Source: Heterocephalus glaber
Taxonomy: Eukaryota > Chordata > Mammalia > Rodentia > Bathyergidae
DNA: 64,000 nucleotides
Direction of reading: 5' to 3'
NCBI RefSeq assembly: GCF_000247695.1
Contig: NW_004624784.1
Location: forward strand, 13,828,634 to 13,892,633
The translations under genes were made by a program, and so were the position numbers. Below the pieces are notes generated by a model, which worked only from the letters and a program-made list of their open reading frames with translations, was not told the DNA's origin and made no database searches. This document shows positions 11,481-23,171 of the stretch, piece by piece (position 1 is the first letter of the stretch; each line of letters starts with the position of its first letter).

Positions 11481-12012
11481 TGTGTGTGTGTGTGTGTGTT
11501 TGTTTGTTTTAATATTTGCCATACTGGCTGGGGATTTAGCTCAGTGGTTCCGGCATCTGCCGTGTAAGCTCAAGGACTTGAGTTCAATACCTGATACCAA
11601 AAAAAACAAAAATTGCCATACAGAAGATTGAACCGAAGGCTTCCTGCATGCTAAACAAGCAAATGCCCTACCACTGAGCTACACCCCAGCCCCTTTGTTG
11701 TTGTTGTTACTATACTGGGAATTGAACTCAGGGCTTTCTCACTGAAGTACATCCCAAGGGCTTTATTTATTTGTTTGTTTGTTTATTTATTTATTTATTT
11801 GTTGGTACTGGGAATCAAACTCGGCCCTTGTGTTGCAAGGCAGGGGGGCAGAACCATTGAGCTAAATCCCCGGCCTCCAAGGCCTTTTTTTATTTTTGAG
11901 ATAGGATTTTATTAGCTTGCCAAATTGCCCAGACTGGGCTTCAATTTGTAACCCTCCTGGCTAAGCCTTCCAGAGTGCTGGCATTACAGGGGTACATCAC
12001 CATGCCTAGCCT
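11481..12012. repeat. (TG)n and nested ID/B1 block
   Basis: A TG repeat at 11481-11500 is followed by a + strand ID-like copy (11526-11608) and an older minus-strand ID (11620-11692). Next comes a minus-strand B1+ID dimer split by a young minus-strand ID-like copy: ID part about 11700-11760, insert 11801-11876, B1 part 11886-12012. Confidence 0.75.
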
Positions 12013-12370
12013 TCTGTATACATTTCTTGACTAGCTGCATTTCAGTAACCACCTTGGCTTAAGGAGTTTGCCTCTTGATTTCTGTGTATTTGACTGTGCT
12101 TGCATATATTTTTCCTTTATTGATTCAGCAGCATTCTTTTTATATTATACTTTTTAAAGTTATTTACAAATGTCACTACATTTTCTACTAGTATTGATAA
12201 AATACCTGCAAAGAAGCAATCATAAATAATAGTACTCTACAAAATAAGAAATGTACAAATATTAGGAAATCTATTTCATTTTCAAAAAAATATCTTATGT
12301 TCCAGGTAGATGACTTAGTGAAAGGGTTTTAGTATTGGACAAGCCTGTCCCCTCATGGAGCTTACTATCT

Positions 12371-12680
12371 TTTTTTTGGTACTGGGGACTGAACTCAGGA
12401 CCTTGCACAGGCTCAGTGCCACTGAGCTACATCCCTGGCTTCTAATTTCTTTTTGATAAACTCAACTTGAAAGGCTTCTAAATTTTTTTTTTTTGGTACC
12501 GGGGATTGAACTCAGGACCTTGCACTTTCAAAGGAGGCAGTGGAACCACTGAGCTACATCCCCGGCCCCTAATTTCTTTTTAATAAACTCAGCTTAAGAG
12601 GCTGGGATGTAGCTCAGCAGTGCTGCACCTGCCTGGCAAGTGCAAGGTCCTGAGTTTGATTCCTGGTTACCCCCTCCCCC
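12371..12680. repeat. Three ID-like SINEs
   Basis: Minus-strand copies at 12371-12440 and 12483-12568 and a + strand copy at 12600-12680. These carry gctacatcc or gatgtagctc rather than gatttagctc, a second subfamily. Confidence 0.82.
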
Positions 12681-13256
12681 CATATAAGCTCAGCTTAAAA
12701 TATAGCATTAAAAAAATAAAAATAATTTTAATCAAAAATTTAAGAATTAATAAAAATGAATATTTCTGTAAGAAAAAATGCAGCATTAATATAAGTCCTG
12801 CAGTTACAGTACTGTACTTTGCAAGAAACTTTGGAAATTGGTGACTTGAAGGTTGAAGCTTTCAAAGCTAATATGAATAAAATTGTTCTTGGGAGCGATT
12901 CAGTTGTTAATCTTCATTTACTGATGTACTGACTCTTGAAAGGCAGTTGTATTGATTGAAGAATAAAAATGAATGAAGAGACTTTTAAATATAAAATACT
13001 AATGTTTTTTCCCTCCCTGTTAAAAGGAGACTTAAATACTATGTCTTTTGTCATCTTCTACAAAGAAGTGTCCCCTCCCCTGTCTGAGTCTTAACTTCTC
13101 CATTTGAGCTGTGGATTCCATCTCTCACATCTGTTCACAATTATACCTGCACTTCTCCCCTCTCCTGGACTGGCAGTTTCTCTCTCACAACTGGATTGAT
13201 CCCATCATCATATTAAATGATCTTTCTGAATATAGTCCTTCTTTTAAAAAATCTTC

Positions 13257-13500
13257 CAGTCAGGCATGGTGGCACACACCTGTAATCCCAGCAGTTGAAA
13301 GGCTGAGGCTGGAGGGTCACTGTGAGTTCAAGGCCAGTTTGGAATACATAATGAGACACTGTCTCAAAAAATTAAATAAACAAATAAAAATTTAAAAATC
13401 GGGCTGGGAATTTAGCTCAGTGTCATTGTGCCTACTTCGAAAGTGCAAGGTCCAGAGTTCGATCCCCGGTACTGCCCACCCCACCCCCCAATTAAAAAAA
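13257..13500 (+). repeat. B1 followed by ID-like SINE
   Basis: B1 at 13257-13390 with an AAAT-rich tail, then an ID-like copy at 13400-13500 ending in a C/A-rich tail. Both are on the + strand. Confidence 0.87.
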
Positions 13501-13605
13501 GCTTTGAGCTTCATGTGTTTCTCTAGCTACTACCTAGTTTTTTACTCCCTTTTACAGCAAAACTTCTTCCAAGTGCTATGTATAATTGCTGTTGCCACTT
13601 TTCTT

Positions 13606-13692
13606 TTCTTTTTTTTTTTGTACCATGGATTGAACTCGGGTCCTTGCGCTGGCGAGGCAGGCGGCGGAACCACTGAGCTAAATCCCCTGCCC
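13606..13692 (-). repeat. ID-like SINE
   Basis: Minus-strand copy flanked by tgttgccacttttctt on both sides. Confidence 0.9.
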
Positions 13693-13816
13693 TGTTGCCA
13701 CTTTTCTTACCTCGTTCTCTTAGCCACTCCAACTGGGCTTTTATCTCCATTACTTCACTGAAACAGCTCTTATCAAGGTCTTCTAGGACTTCTATCTTCA
13801 GACCGAATGGATAATT

Positions 13817-13947
13817 TTTTTTTTCTTTTTTTTTTTTTGAGACAGAGCTTCACTACATTGTTCAGTAGCCCAGCATGGCCCTGAACTTACTCTGTACCCA
13901 TTATGGCCTGAGTACTGGGATTACAGGCATGTGCCACCATATTTGCC
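13817..13947 (-). repeat. B1 SINE
   Basis: Inverted B1, gagacagagcttcactacat to atgtgccaccatatttgcc. Confidence 0.85.
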
Positions 13948-14166
13948 AAGACTGAATAGATAATTCTTAGTTGATATCCTATTAAACCTTCTGGCAGCAT
14001 TTGAACCAACTAACCACTCCTTCCTTTATACTATACTCTCCCCTGTTTTTAACTCATTGGTTATTAATTTTCAGTATCCTATTTGGTTTCCCACCTCTGC
14101 TGAACTCCCCTGAATGTCAGAGGAATTACAGGAATATCCTTTTTTGTCTACTCGGTCTTCCTAGGC

Positions 14167-14245
14167 CAGTGGGGGCAAACCATAGCACATGTGCCACGGC
14201 AGGCTGTTTGTATCATTGAAAGCTCTAAAAGGTTCGCCATCACTG
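14167..14245. mobile_element. hAT MITE, 79 bp
   Basis: Starts CAGTGGGGGCAAACC and ends GGTTCGCCATCACTG, imperfect inverted termini of hAT type. The interior (catgtgccacggcaggc ... gaaagctctaaaagg) recurs at about 28925-29008. Confidence 0.75.
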
Positions 14246-14379
14246 TCTTAGGTGATCTCATCCAGGCTTCATCTATTTGTTCAGGACTGCTAACTAAATA
14301 AATCATGGTCTCTAGTACCGACTATATTGTGGAGTTCCAGACTTGTATAACTGCCTATTTGACAGTTCTATTTGATAAT

Positions 14380-14470
14380 AAAAATAAGTGTGACTAACAT
14401 TTACTGAGTGTTTATTGTGGGCCAGATTGTATTCTGAGCACTTCAGTCTTTATGACCACCTTCTGAGATG
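14380..14470 (+). repeat. MIR fragment
   Basis: tttactgagtgtttattgtg, gccagattgtattctgagca match the MIR 3' core. Confidence 0.72.
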
Positions 14471-15570
14471 CCACTACTATTCCAGATTATGGGCAAGGAA
14501 ATAGATATGCATTGAAGCAAGCACTTGGATATCCAATGAATATCTGACATTTATCATGTCCAAAAAGTCCTGATTTCTCCTCCAAACTTTTGCTGTTCCA
14601 AGTCTCTGTTTTGGAATGACTCCACCAGAAACCCATTTGCTGAGGCCTAAAATTTCATACAACATATCCTTAATTACTGTCTTTTATTCATACTCCAAAT
14701 TTAAGCTGTCAACAAATTCTGTCTGCGTTACACCTAAAATATACCCAACTACCTCTCAGCAACTCAAGCCACCAAAACCCCATACTTATTTATCCATTAT
14801 AGTCTCTTGTTTGGACTACTCATCTCCTTGCTGTGTTCTTCCCTTACCAGACTTTGTTCTTCACACGAAGTATCTGATCCAGTATATGATCATAGTCATT
14901 TACATTAAACCTGTCACTACTGCTAAAATAAATCCAGATTCTTACTATGGCCATAAAGCCATACAAGGGCTAGCCTCTGCTGCTTATCACCATCACTTCT
15001 CATTTTCATTCATTGTGCTGTGGAGCCATGTTGGCCTTTTTCTTTCTACCATACATGCTGTGCTTATTGCTGTCTCTGGGCTTTTGAAGTTGCTATTGGG
15101 CTAGAACACTGTTCTATTAAAGCCTTTGTATGTCTGGCTTTCTTTCTTTTAGGTCTAATCAAGTTTAGCAAATTTTTTTCTGTGAAAGGCCAGATGATCT
15201 CTTGTTATAGTGCAAAAGCAACCATAGATAACACATAAATGAAAGAGGGTGGCTGTGTGCCAATAAAGCTTTATTTATGGACACCGAATTTGAATTTAAA
15301 AATAGTAAAAATCATTATAATCTTAGCATGTGGAACAAACAAAAAAATGGGTCAGATTTGGCCCATGATTCTTAGCTTGCCAATTTTTGGTAAACAATCA
15401 TCTTGGAGAAGCCTGTTCTGACCATCCTACTGAATACCACCCCACAGCTAACCCCTGTTGATCCTTATTGACCTACTGTCTTATTTTTTATGTGTTTTTC
15501 TGTCTCTACCAGATTGCAAGAATTTTATCAGTTCTTCACCTGTATGACTTTAGAGTCTAAAACAGTACTT

Positions 15571-15727
15571 GGCCAGGTGTGGTGGCACACCCCTGTAGTC
15601 CCAGTACTCAAGAGGCTGAGGCAGGAGGATCACTGTGAGTTCAAGGCCAGCCTAGGGTACAGAGTGAGTTCAAGGCCTCCCTAAATTACAGAGTGAGACC
15701 CTGTCTTTAAAAACAAAACAAAACAAA
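15571..15727 (+). repeat. B1 SINE with internal duplication
   Basis: Full B1 in which gtgagttcaaggcc...tacagagtgag appears twice in tandem, as in B1 with the 29-bp duplication. Confidence 0.92.
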
Positions 15728-16148
15728 AAACTACCTGGCTACACTCAGGAAATACCTGCTAAATGACTGAATGCCAGTTACATTTGAACTGTTAGTGTAA
15801 ACTCCTATCTGGGCTTCCTTTTTTCATTCTTTCCTACTCTGGTTCATTATATGTCATTTCCAGAATATTTAAAACAATTATTGAGCCTTTTCTACATTTG
15901 AGCATTTGACAACCAGTGGTAGTGTCCTGCTGTTTACTGTAGCAGCCTTGACCATATTGCCTTGGAATTAACAAAGTTCTGATGCTTCATTTGTCTTTCA
16001 TGTTGGCCCTGCTGTGGCTACCCCTGTACAGCCAAATCAAGTTCCACTAATCCTTCCATCTAATGTTCTATTTTTCTTTCTCCTCTTCCTTCTCCTGCTT
16101 TTTCTACTATTGGGAGTGATGAGCTACATGCCCACTTCTTTTTAAATC

Positions 16149-16256
16149 TGATTTTGAGATAGGGTCTCACTAAGTTGCCCAGGCTGGCTGATGTTGAACT
16201 TGTGATCCTTCTGCCTCAGTAGCCAGGATTACAGGTGTTCACCACTATGCCCAGTC
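16149..16256 (-). repeat. B1 SINE
   Basis: Inverted B1, gagatagggtctcactaag to caccactatgcccagtc. Confidence 0.85.
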
Positions 16257-17065
16257 TTCTCCCCACTATTCCTAATCAGCTATTACCTTTTATCTTCCTC
16301 ATGATTCCTTTTCTTCAGAGCTGCATTCTTAAAAACTTACAGATTATGAACCTCTTTGAGACTATTGCTTCTCACCTGACAAATACATTTGTACATAAAA
16401 CTTAGTATGATTTCAGAGAAATTTCTACTCTTGCTCTTGCCTGTAAATGTTTGTGCAGCTAAATCCATGCTTAGTCCCTTTTTCCCTCTCTGGAGAAAAA
16501 TGACTTTCCCTCCATTATCCTTTATAGTCATTCCTTCCCGCTGCTGTCTTCACCCTTTTGCTTTTCAGGATTTTTTAGTTGCTTCTTCCATGCTATGTTC
16601 CTCTTTAGTATATAAACAATCAGCTGCAAAAATAATCCTTCTAAGCTGGTCTTTCCCCACCTTGTGCCCTATCTTTCCTTCTTCATTTAGCTGAGTTTTT
16701 CAAGAGAGTTGTGTATGCTAATTTTCATTTTCTCACTTTCTAATCACACCTCAACCTACTATGATTTGGCTCCTCCTGGCTCTTTAACACTGCATTGAAA
16801 TTGGACTTGGTAATGTTACAGGTGACCTCCCAGTTTTGATAGCCCTCTGTAAGGTTTCAATCCTTGTGTAACCTGATCATCCTTTGATATGTGGTCTCCT
16901 TCCTTGCTTTTGCTTCTCCTATATGTTGCAGGGTACAGATATTTCTCAGGGCTCTCCCATCTGCCTTTTTTTTTTCAGTATTCTCTTTTGGGTGATTGGA
17001 TTTCAAATGCAGTTTCAGCATTCATATATTCATTAAGTCCAATGTGTTTTCCCCAGATCATTGTG

Positions 17066-17153
17066 TTTTGTTTTGTTTTGGTACTGGGGATCGAAGTTAG
17101 GTCCTTGCACTTCAGAGGCAGGTGGCAGAACCACTGAGCTAAATCCCTGGCCC
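17066..17153 (-). repeat. ID-like SINE
   Basis: Minus-strand copy flanked by ccagatcattgtgttttg on both sides, one of the clearest target duplications here. Confidence 0.93.
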
Positions 17154-17671
17154 CAGATCATTGTGTTTTGAGCTCTTGTTTGGAGGTTCTAGCTGGGAAG
17201 TGTAGCTACTTTTATAACCTTGACCGAGGAAACAGTCCTCCTCTCCAGAGGGTGGTCATCCTCTTTGACTGAGTGCAGACCATTGTATCCTATAGATAAG
17301 TTGGATAGACATTCCTAAGTCAGATGCCTAGTGTGATCTCACTTCCTGCTCTTATAAAACAGTCTTATTTGTATGTTCCCAATCTTGGTAAGAATCACTG
17401 TAAACCTATCAGCCTAAGCCAGCCATCCCAAGTCTTTATCATTCTTTCCACTCCATTTAACCCTTTCTGTCAAAACCTTGTCCATTTTATTTCCTAAATG
17501 TCTGTGGAGTCTGTCTTTTCCCTCAGTCCCCATTGCCACTGCAGTCATTTTATAACTTTTCTTCCTGCCTCTGGGTTTAAAGGCAATCTCTTCTCCATTT
17601 CTGTCACAGTAATCTTTTGAAAGACCTGATTATGCTTCTCTCCTGCCTTCAAGATGAGGTCTAAACTTGGT

Positions 17672-17845
17672 GGAAGGTTGAACCAAGAGCATTGCACTGA
17701 GTTACCTTCTTGGCTCTTTTTAAAAATTTTCAGACAGGATTTCTCTAACTCACTAAATTGCCTGGGCTAGGCTTGAACTTAGAATCTACCTGCCTCAGAC
17801 TCCCAGAGTGCCAGGATTACAGGTGTGTATCACTACACCAGGCTC
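17672..17845 (-). repeat. B1+ID dimer (B1-dID type), degraded
   Basis: An old inverted ID remnant (gaaccaagagcattgcactg) is followed by inverted B1 (cagacaggatttctctaac to tatcactacaccaggct). Confidence 0.65.
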
Positions 17846-18281
17846 ATCATAGGCATTTGTAATGTTGTCAGTAGTTCTTTTGTTTTTATTTTACATTTAT
17901 TGGGTGCCAAATTTGTGTCAGATACTAGGAATATAAAAATGAACAGAGAAATTGTCCCTGTTCTTGAAGAGTGCACTCTATAGAGTAGACATGTAAACAC
18001 ATTTTTAAAAATCTCTTCTGCTAATTAAATACTAGTAGTTACGTGTGCATATCTTTAAAATGCAACATCAGGACCTTGGTGTTTTAGAGTGTGTGGCAGG
18101 AGACACAGAAGGAACTGTGCCAGTGGAAGTGATAGCTAACTGGAATAAATTCCCATGGGGAAAATGTTTTAAACTACTGCTCCCTAGATGCAGTTTGCCT
18201 CCTGCATGTTTTTCCAACTTTAGTTGTTCTTAGTCATATTTTTAGTTTTCCTGTGATCTCTTCATCTAATTGAACCATATC

Positions 18282-18427
18282 CATTTTTTTGAGACAGGAT
18301 CTCGCTTTGTAGTTCCAGGCTGGCTTTGCACTCACTGTGTAGGTGAGGCTGACCTTGAACTTACTGCGACCCTCCTGTCTCAGCCTTCAGAGTGCTAGGA
18401 TTACAGGCATGTGCCTTGGGCCTGGCC
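18282..18427 (-). repeat. B1 SINE
   Basis: Inverted B1 with internal duplication. Confidence 0.88.
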
Positions 18428-18469
18428 TGAACCATATTTGTTGATGCTAACAATCAAAAGCTTTCAAAA

Positions 18470-18564
18470 GGGCTGGGGATTTAGCTCAGTGGTTCTGCCA
18501 CCTGCCTCAAAAGGGTAAGGACCGGAGTTCAATCCCCCATACCAAAAAAAAAAAAAAAAAAAAA
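18470..18564 (+). repeat. ID-like SINE, long A-tail
   Basis: + strand copy with a tail of more than 20 As, flanked by aaagctttcaaaa. A long pure tail suggests a young insertion. Confidence 0.93.
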
Positions 18565-18672
18565 GCTTTCAAAAAACAAGTGCATCAGGAGTGATTTTGA
18601 TACTGTCTGTGGTTATTGATGTTAGTATTTTCAGTTGATTTATTGAACTTATTTTGTAATTGAAGGAATTGA

Positions 18673-18771
18673 GTGTGTGTGTGTGTGTGTGCCTTTTTGC
18701 AGTGCTGAGGATCCGGCTTGGTCTGCCACATGCTAGGCAAGCACTCTACCACTGAGTTACATTTCCCAGCC
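18673..18771 (-). repeat. (TG)n and old ID SINE
   Basis: A TG repeat is followed by an inverted classical ID-like remnant (acatgctaggcaagcactct, accactgagttacat). Confidence 0.75.
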
Positions 18772-18954
18772 TAGGTTTTCAGTCTCTGAAGACTAAAGAT
18801 TTTAGAGAGTGGAGAATGCTAAGATACGGTTGCTAAAGGGCGTGTTTGAGTTACTACCACTTAGTGAAGTGATCTGAAGTGCCAAGGAGCCTCTTGATTT
18901 AAAAAAAAAAAAGAGGATTTGAGCAGGGTCACACTCAGCCTTGTCCCTCAGCAT

Positions 18955-19026
18955 TTTTTTTTTTTTTTTGGTACCGGGACCGACCTTGCGCCTGGCAGCA
19001 GAACCACTGAGCTAAATCCCCGGCCC
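18955..19026 (-). repeat. ID-like SINE, shortened
   Basis: Minus-strand copy missing part of the anticodon arm, flanked by ccctcagc. Confidence 0.88.
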
Positions 19027-19877
19027 TCAGCTTGTTTTTAATAAAAGAGTTTTCAAAGAAGCTTTGTAGACAGCACTTTAGCCTGGGAGGTAAAGAACTC
19101 TAAGTGGATGTTTTCCTTCTGACTAGTAAATTAGGAAGCATTTAAGAGAGGAGCTGAAGGCTTGCTTGTATTATTTGGCAGGAGAGAAGAAAGACCACTG
19201 AGGTCTAGTAGTTGAAATTTTATCAGATCACTAGTATTACTAGGAATTGTATCACATTGTATCGCTGCAGATGATTTATTTAGGTCTCTGATTTTTAACC
19301 CTGTAGTGGTGCACAGATAAAATAGTGAGGAATGGAGATACATGTTGTCATCCTTTGGAAGAATTTGAAATTTATTGAATATTTCTTCATGAACTAATAC
19401 TAATATAAGAGGAAGAATGACCTATTCTAAGAAGAAGGCAATTAAAAAAATTCCAGAATCTGAATTGTGTAGTATTTTATTATTTAGTGATATTTTAATT
19501 AATTTTATTTTTGAAAGGAATGCTGAAGTTGTATACCTGCCTGCCTTTTCCTTAGATACTACTTAGGAGTAGGAATCAGGTCTTTCTCAATTTTGCATTT
19601 TAAATAGCCTTGGGGCAAAAGTAAATGTTTTTTGAAAGAACAAGTAAATGAAATACTGCTTTGTTTGAAAAGTTGTCTATTCATACACAATTCCTTGAAA
19701 ACAGTATTTCATTTATTTTTCTAAAATGTTTTCATTATATTTATATGTAAACACCTATAATATTTATTTGGATTTACTTAGGTTATCTTGTAGGAAAAAT
19801 ATTCCTGTTGCTTCCATCACAAATATAGGTAGCAACTAAAGAATTAAAATTCTGCTAATAAATGAAAATCCTAAATG
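19027..19877. other. KMT2A: Intron 1 segment without recognised repeats
   Basis: About 850 bp of AT-rich intronic sequence. Nothing recognised. Confidence 0.5.
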
Positions 19878-20105
19878 TTGGGCTGCCAGTATAGATCAGT
19901 AGAGGACTTGCCTAGCATGTATGAGGGCCTAGATTCAGTCTCCAGCACTGCCAAAGAATAGAAACACATAAAACAATAAACAGGTCAAGTGTGGTAGGAC
20001 ACACCTGTAATCCCAGCACTCGGGAGGCTGAGGCAGGATGATCACTGAATTCAAGGTCAGCCTGAACTGCATAAGGAGACCCTATCTCAAAATAAAGAAA
20101 CAAAA
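19878..20105 (+). repeat. Old ID SINE and B1
   Basis: A classical ID remnant (aggacttgcctagcatgtat, cagtctccagcactgcc) at 19878-19965, then B1 at 19983-20105, both on the + strand. Confidence 0.78.
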
Positions 20106-20699
20106 CAACAGAGTGAAGGTATTTGTGAGTAGAATGAACTTACTAAGGTGATTACCCCAGAGTTATGGTTAAGTGTAATTCTACATATTTGTTATTTCTA
20201 CATTTAGATTTCACTTAAGAAGTGACGTTAATTTTCTGTAATGGCCACCGGATGTTAAATGTGATTTGACAGTCTCTTATAGTGCTGAACTTGGCAAAGG
20301 CATTTTGTCTTTGGAGATAAGAAGATGTTAAAATCTTTGCAGTCTGGTCTCCAAGAACATCATTGGCTGGAAGAAACAGTCCTCACAGGTCTTGTCTGTA
20401 CTCTGTCTTGGGGTGCCATCTTCTTCAGAGAAGGCTGTGTTGAAGAATGCATGATAAATGGCTGTCTCAGCCAAGTCCCAGGACTCCTTGGTCATATGCA
20501 GCATGTCTCCTGTACCCTCTCTGTTCAGGGCTTTTCAGGCTTTGGATGATACGTGCCAAACATGGACTTATTGCAGCTCCTTTTGTTCCTCTTTTTGTAT
20601 AGGTATTGCTATAGTCTTTTGATTTCTATGCAATCTGAATCTTTGGAAGCCAAGACTATTACCTGTTTACATTCCCAGAGACCCCACATGCCCCCACCC

Positions 20700-20776
20700 C
20701 CACCCTGTACTGGGGATCCAACTCAGGACCTTGTGGTTGTAAGGCAGGTGCAGTCCGATGAGCTAAATCCCTGGCT
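20700..20776 (-). repeat. ID-like SINE
   Basis: Minus-strand copy flanked by gaccccacatg. Confidence 0.85.
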
Positions 20777-20918
20777 GACCCCACATGTTTAAAGTAGGTG
20801 ATGGAGCCAGATGAGAGGCTTATTGCTGACGACAGTGCAGTGTGTGGAACAAGGGCTTTTTGGGGAACACTCTCTTGTGGTATTCTTTCCCAGTGCTTTC
20901 TCAGCTTGGCTTTGCATT

Positions 20919-20982
20919 CATTTACTCACTCATGCATTCACTCACTCACTCACTCATTCCCTCATTCACTCACTCAATTCCA
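20919..20982. repeat. (ACTC/ATTC)n microsatellite
   Basis: An imperfect tetranucleotide array of cactcactcactcattc type. Confidence 0.9.
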
Positions 20983-21196
20983 TAGAATTGGAAGTGCAGT
21001 TAGAAGACTAGGACTCTTTGACCTAACAGTGACAGCTTTTGTTTTTAGCTAAGCTGGTGGGAATCTTTAAACAATGAAATTATTTTTTAAAAGCCTGCTT
21101 AAATCAACTTATATTTCAAGGAAAAGGAAAGTTCTTGAGTAATAGTAGTCCTTTTTGAATACTCTTTTCTCTTTTCATCTCTTCTATTTTCTTTGT

Positions 21197-21375
21197 TTTG
21201 AGGTATTGGGGTTGAACCCAGGGCCTTCACATTGAACTATGCCTCCAGCCCTTTATTTTATTTTTTATTTTGAGACAGAATCTTACTTAAGTTGCTAAGC
21301 TATCCGGGCTGGGCTCAAATTTGCAATCCTCCTTCCTCAGCTTCCCAGAGCCCTGGGATTATAGTCTTATACCAC
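21197..21375 (-). repeat. B1-dID type dimer
   Basis: An inverted ID half (ggttgaacccagggcc ... cctccagccc) joins directly to an inverted B1 half (gagacagaatcttacttaag to gattatagtcttatacc), the order expected for a minus-strand B1-dID dimer. Confidence 0.7.
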
Positions 21376-21489
21376 TTTACTCCATTCTAATCTTACTCCA
21401 ACTAATATTAGAAGGGAAATAAATAATGCTGTCATTTTGGAAGCTACTTTGAAGCTTTTAAATATTAACGGTTAAATTGCTGCTTGATT

Positions 21490-21563
21490 GGGCCAGGGAT
21501 GTAGCTCAGTGGCACTGCACCTACCTGGCAAGCCCAAGGTCCTGACTTTGATCCCTGGTAGGG
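21490..21563 (+). repeat. ID-like SINE (gatgtagctc subtype)
   Basis: + strand copy with gggatgtagctcagtggcac and no clear A-tail (gtagggagtggcagggg follows). Confidence 0.82.
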
Positions 21564-21811
21564 AGTGGCAGGGGAATTGATGCTTGAAATCTCAATGGTG
21601 CTCTTTTTGGAAATCATTGCAAATAGGATTTTATCGTTAGATTTTGTGAAAGTTTGAACTATAGAAAGTGACTCATTGAGGTTGTTGATAATGAGCATAA
21701 CGGCGTATACTTAGGTTATTAGGTTGTTCCATGAGGATAATAGAGGTAAAGGAAAAAAAAATTCATCGAAAACTTGAAGGATCTGAAAATGGTCATTGTT
21801 ATTCTATTCAT

Positions 21812-21887
21812 CTTTTTTTGTTTTTTGGTACAGGGGATCGAACTCGGGTCCTTTGTGCCCGAAACCACCGAGCTAAATCCCCGGTCC
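21812..21887 (-). repeat. ID-like SINE, shortened
   Basis: Minus-strand copy flanked by gtcattgttattcta. Confidence 0.9.
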
Positions 21888-21994
21888 GTCATTGTTATTC
21901 TAATAGAATAACAATTTTTGTACTATAGATGACTTATTTAACTCTTAAATTCTTAATTATGGTTTTAGTTGTAAAATTATGGTAGACCAATAGT

Positions 21995-22390
21995 GTCTAC
22001 ACCCAGTTCAGATACATCACTTCTTTGTTGCTACCTGTTTGATCTTGGGCAACTCACTTGGGCGCTGAGAAGTTTCAGTTTCTTCTACCACAATACCGTA
22101 GGAACTACTATATGTATGTTACCTTACAGTTTTCTAAGTGATTTTGCATGTTATTTCATATGCTCCTTACAATGCTTTTTTTTTTTTTTTTTTTGGTACC
22201 GGGATCGAACTCTGGACCTTGTGCTTTCGAGGCAGGCACCAGAACCACTGAGCTAAATCCCCAGCCCTACAATGCTTCAGTTACTGAAGAAATTTAAAAA
22301 TAAATAAATAAATGAAGAAATTTAGAGACAGATAGGAAGTAACTTGTCTAAGATCACATAGCCTAAAAGTGTCAGAACTGAGACCCTAAA
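21995..22390. repeat. MIR pieces with nested ID-like SINE
   Basis: MIR-like sequence (gatcttgggcaactcacttg, then acagataggaagtaacttg and aagatcacatagcc) is interrupted by a minus-strand ID-like copy at 22176-22268 flanked by acaatgctt. Confidence 0.7.
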
Positions 22391-22391
22391 C

Positions 22392-22593
22392 CATTGGTGC
22401 CAAACCTTTTATTAGAGAGCGAGTGCCCAAACTGCAACCCAAAACCCACTTACTGCAAAGTGCCAACACTGCAATTAAACCTGAGTATCCAATACTAGGC
22501 TGCTAGGGTGATGCTGGGGCAACTTCACTCATGTGCTGACTGGGAGGGCTCTGAGTGCCTGCTGTGACATGCATGCCATAGGTTTGCACTCCC
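22392..22593. mobile_element. hAT non-autonomous element, about 200 bp
   Basis: Left end CATTGGTGCCAAACC; right end as reverse complement GGAGTGCAAACCTATGGCAT. Interior gagagcgagtgcccaaactg and gcaaagtgccaacactgc. The termini resemble those of the 79-bp element at 14167. Confidence 0.72.
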
Positions 22594-22783
22594 GCCTTAA
22601 ACCAAGCCTTCTCCCCAGAATCATTGCTGTCCTGTCTCATTCTCGTGCCAGCAGAGGATCGGTCTGCATCCCTCTCCAAAGTATAGGATTTCTATGATTA
22701 TTTTGAGTGTTTTACAACTTTTGAAGTAATTTACCATTGCCCATTTTCTGTGCTTTATTTCTCAAAATACATTTTAGGGTTAC

Positions 22784-22789
<6 letters not shown>

Positions 22790-22814
<25 letters not shown>

Positions 22815-23105
22815 TGATACCAGGGATCGAACTCAGGTCCTTGCGCTTCAAGACAGGCAGTGGAACCACTGAGCTAAATCCCTGGTCCAGTTGTAATTAT
22901 TTTTTTTTTCTGGGCTGGGGGAGTTTTGTTCAGTGTTGAAGTGCATGCTTGGCATGCCTACAACCCTGGGTTCAATCTCCAGCAAAAATAAATCTGCCCC
23001 AAAGCACAATCTTTTTTTTTTTTTTTTTTTTTGTACGGGGATCAAACTCGGGACCTTGCACTTGGGAAGCAGCCGCCGGAACCACTGAGCTAAATCCCCA
23101 GGCCC
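22790..23105. repeat. (TTA)n plus three ID-type SINEs
   Basis: A TTA repeat to 22816; a minus-strand ID-like copy at 22815-22888; an old + strand ID at 22912-22990; a minus-strand ID-like copy at 23011-23105, flanked by ccccaaagcacaatct. Confidence 0.85.
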
Positions 23106-23171
23106 CAAAGCACAATCTTACAGTTAACTGTATGGAATGGAATTTTCATTATTGTGATAAACTTTTAGATT

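Larger units (their letters stand above)
13500..15780 (+). repeat. Long L2 LINE remnant with nested insertions
   Basis: Stretches match the L2 ORF2 3' half in order: the ggtgatctcatccagg region, atcatgtccaaaaag, the gtttggactactc region, catacaagggctagcctctg and the terminal gcctgttctgaccatcctac. Nested inside are a minus-strand ID-like copy (13606-13692), a minus-strand B1 (13817-13947), a hAT MITE (14167-14245), a MIR (about 14380-14470) and a + strand B1 (15571-15727). No intact frame remains. Confidence 0.65.

Noticed and set aside
14616..15104. 162-codon open frame in intron 1
   Set aside because: Lies within an L2-like remnant; no recognisable domain and no continuing exon structure.
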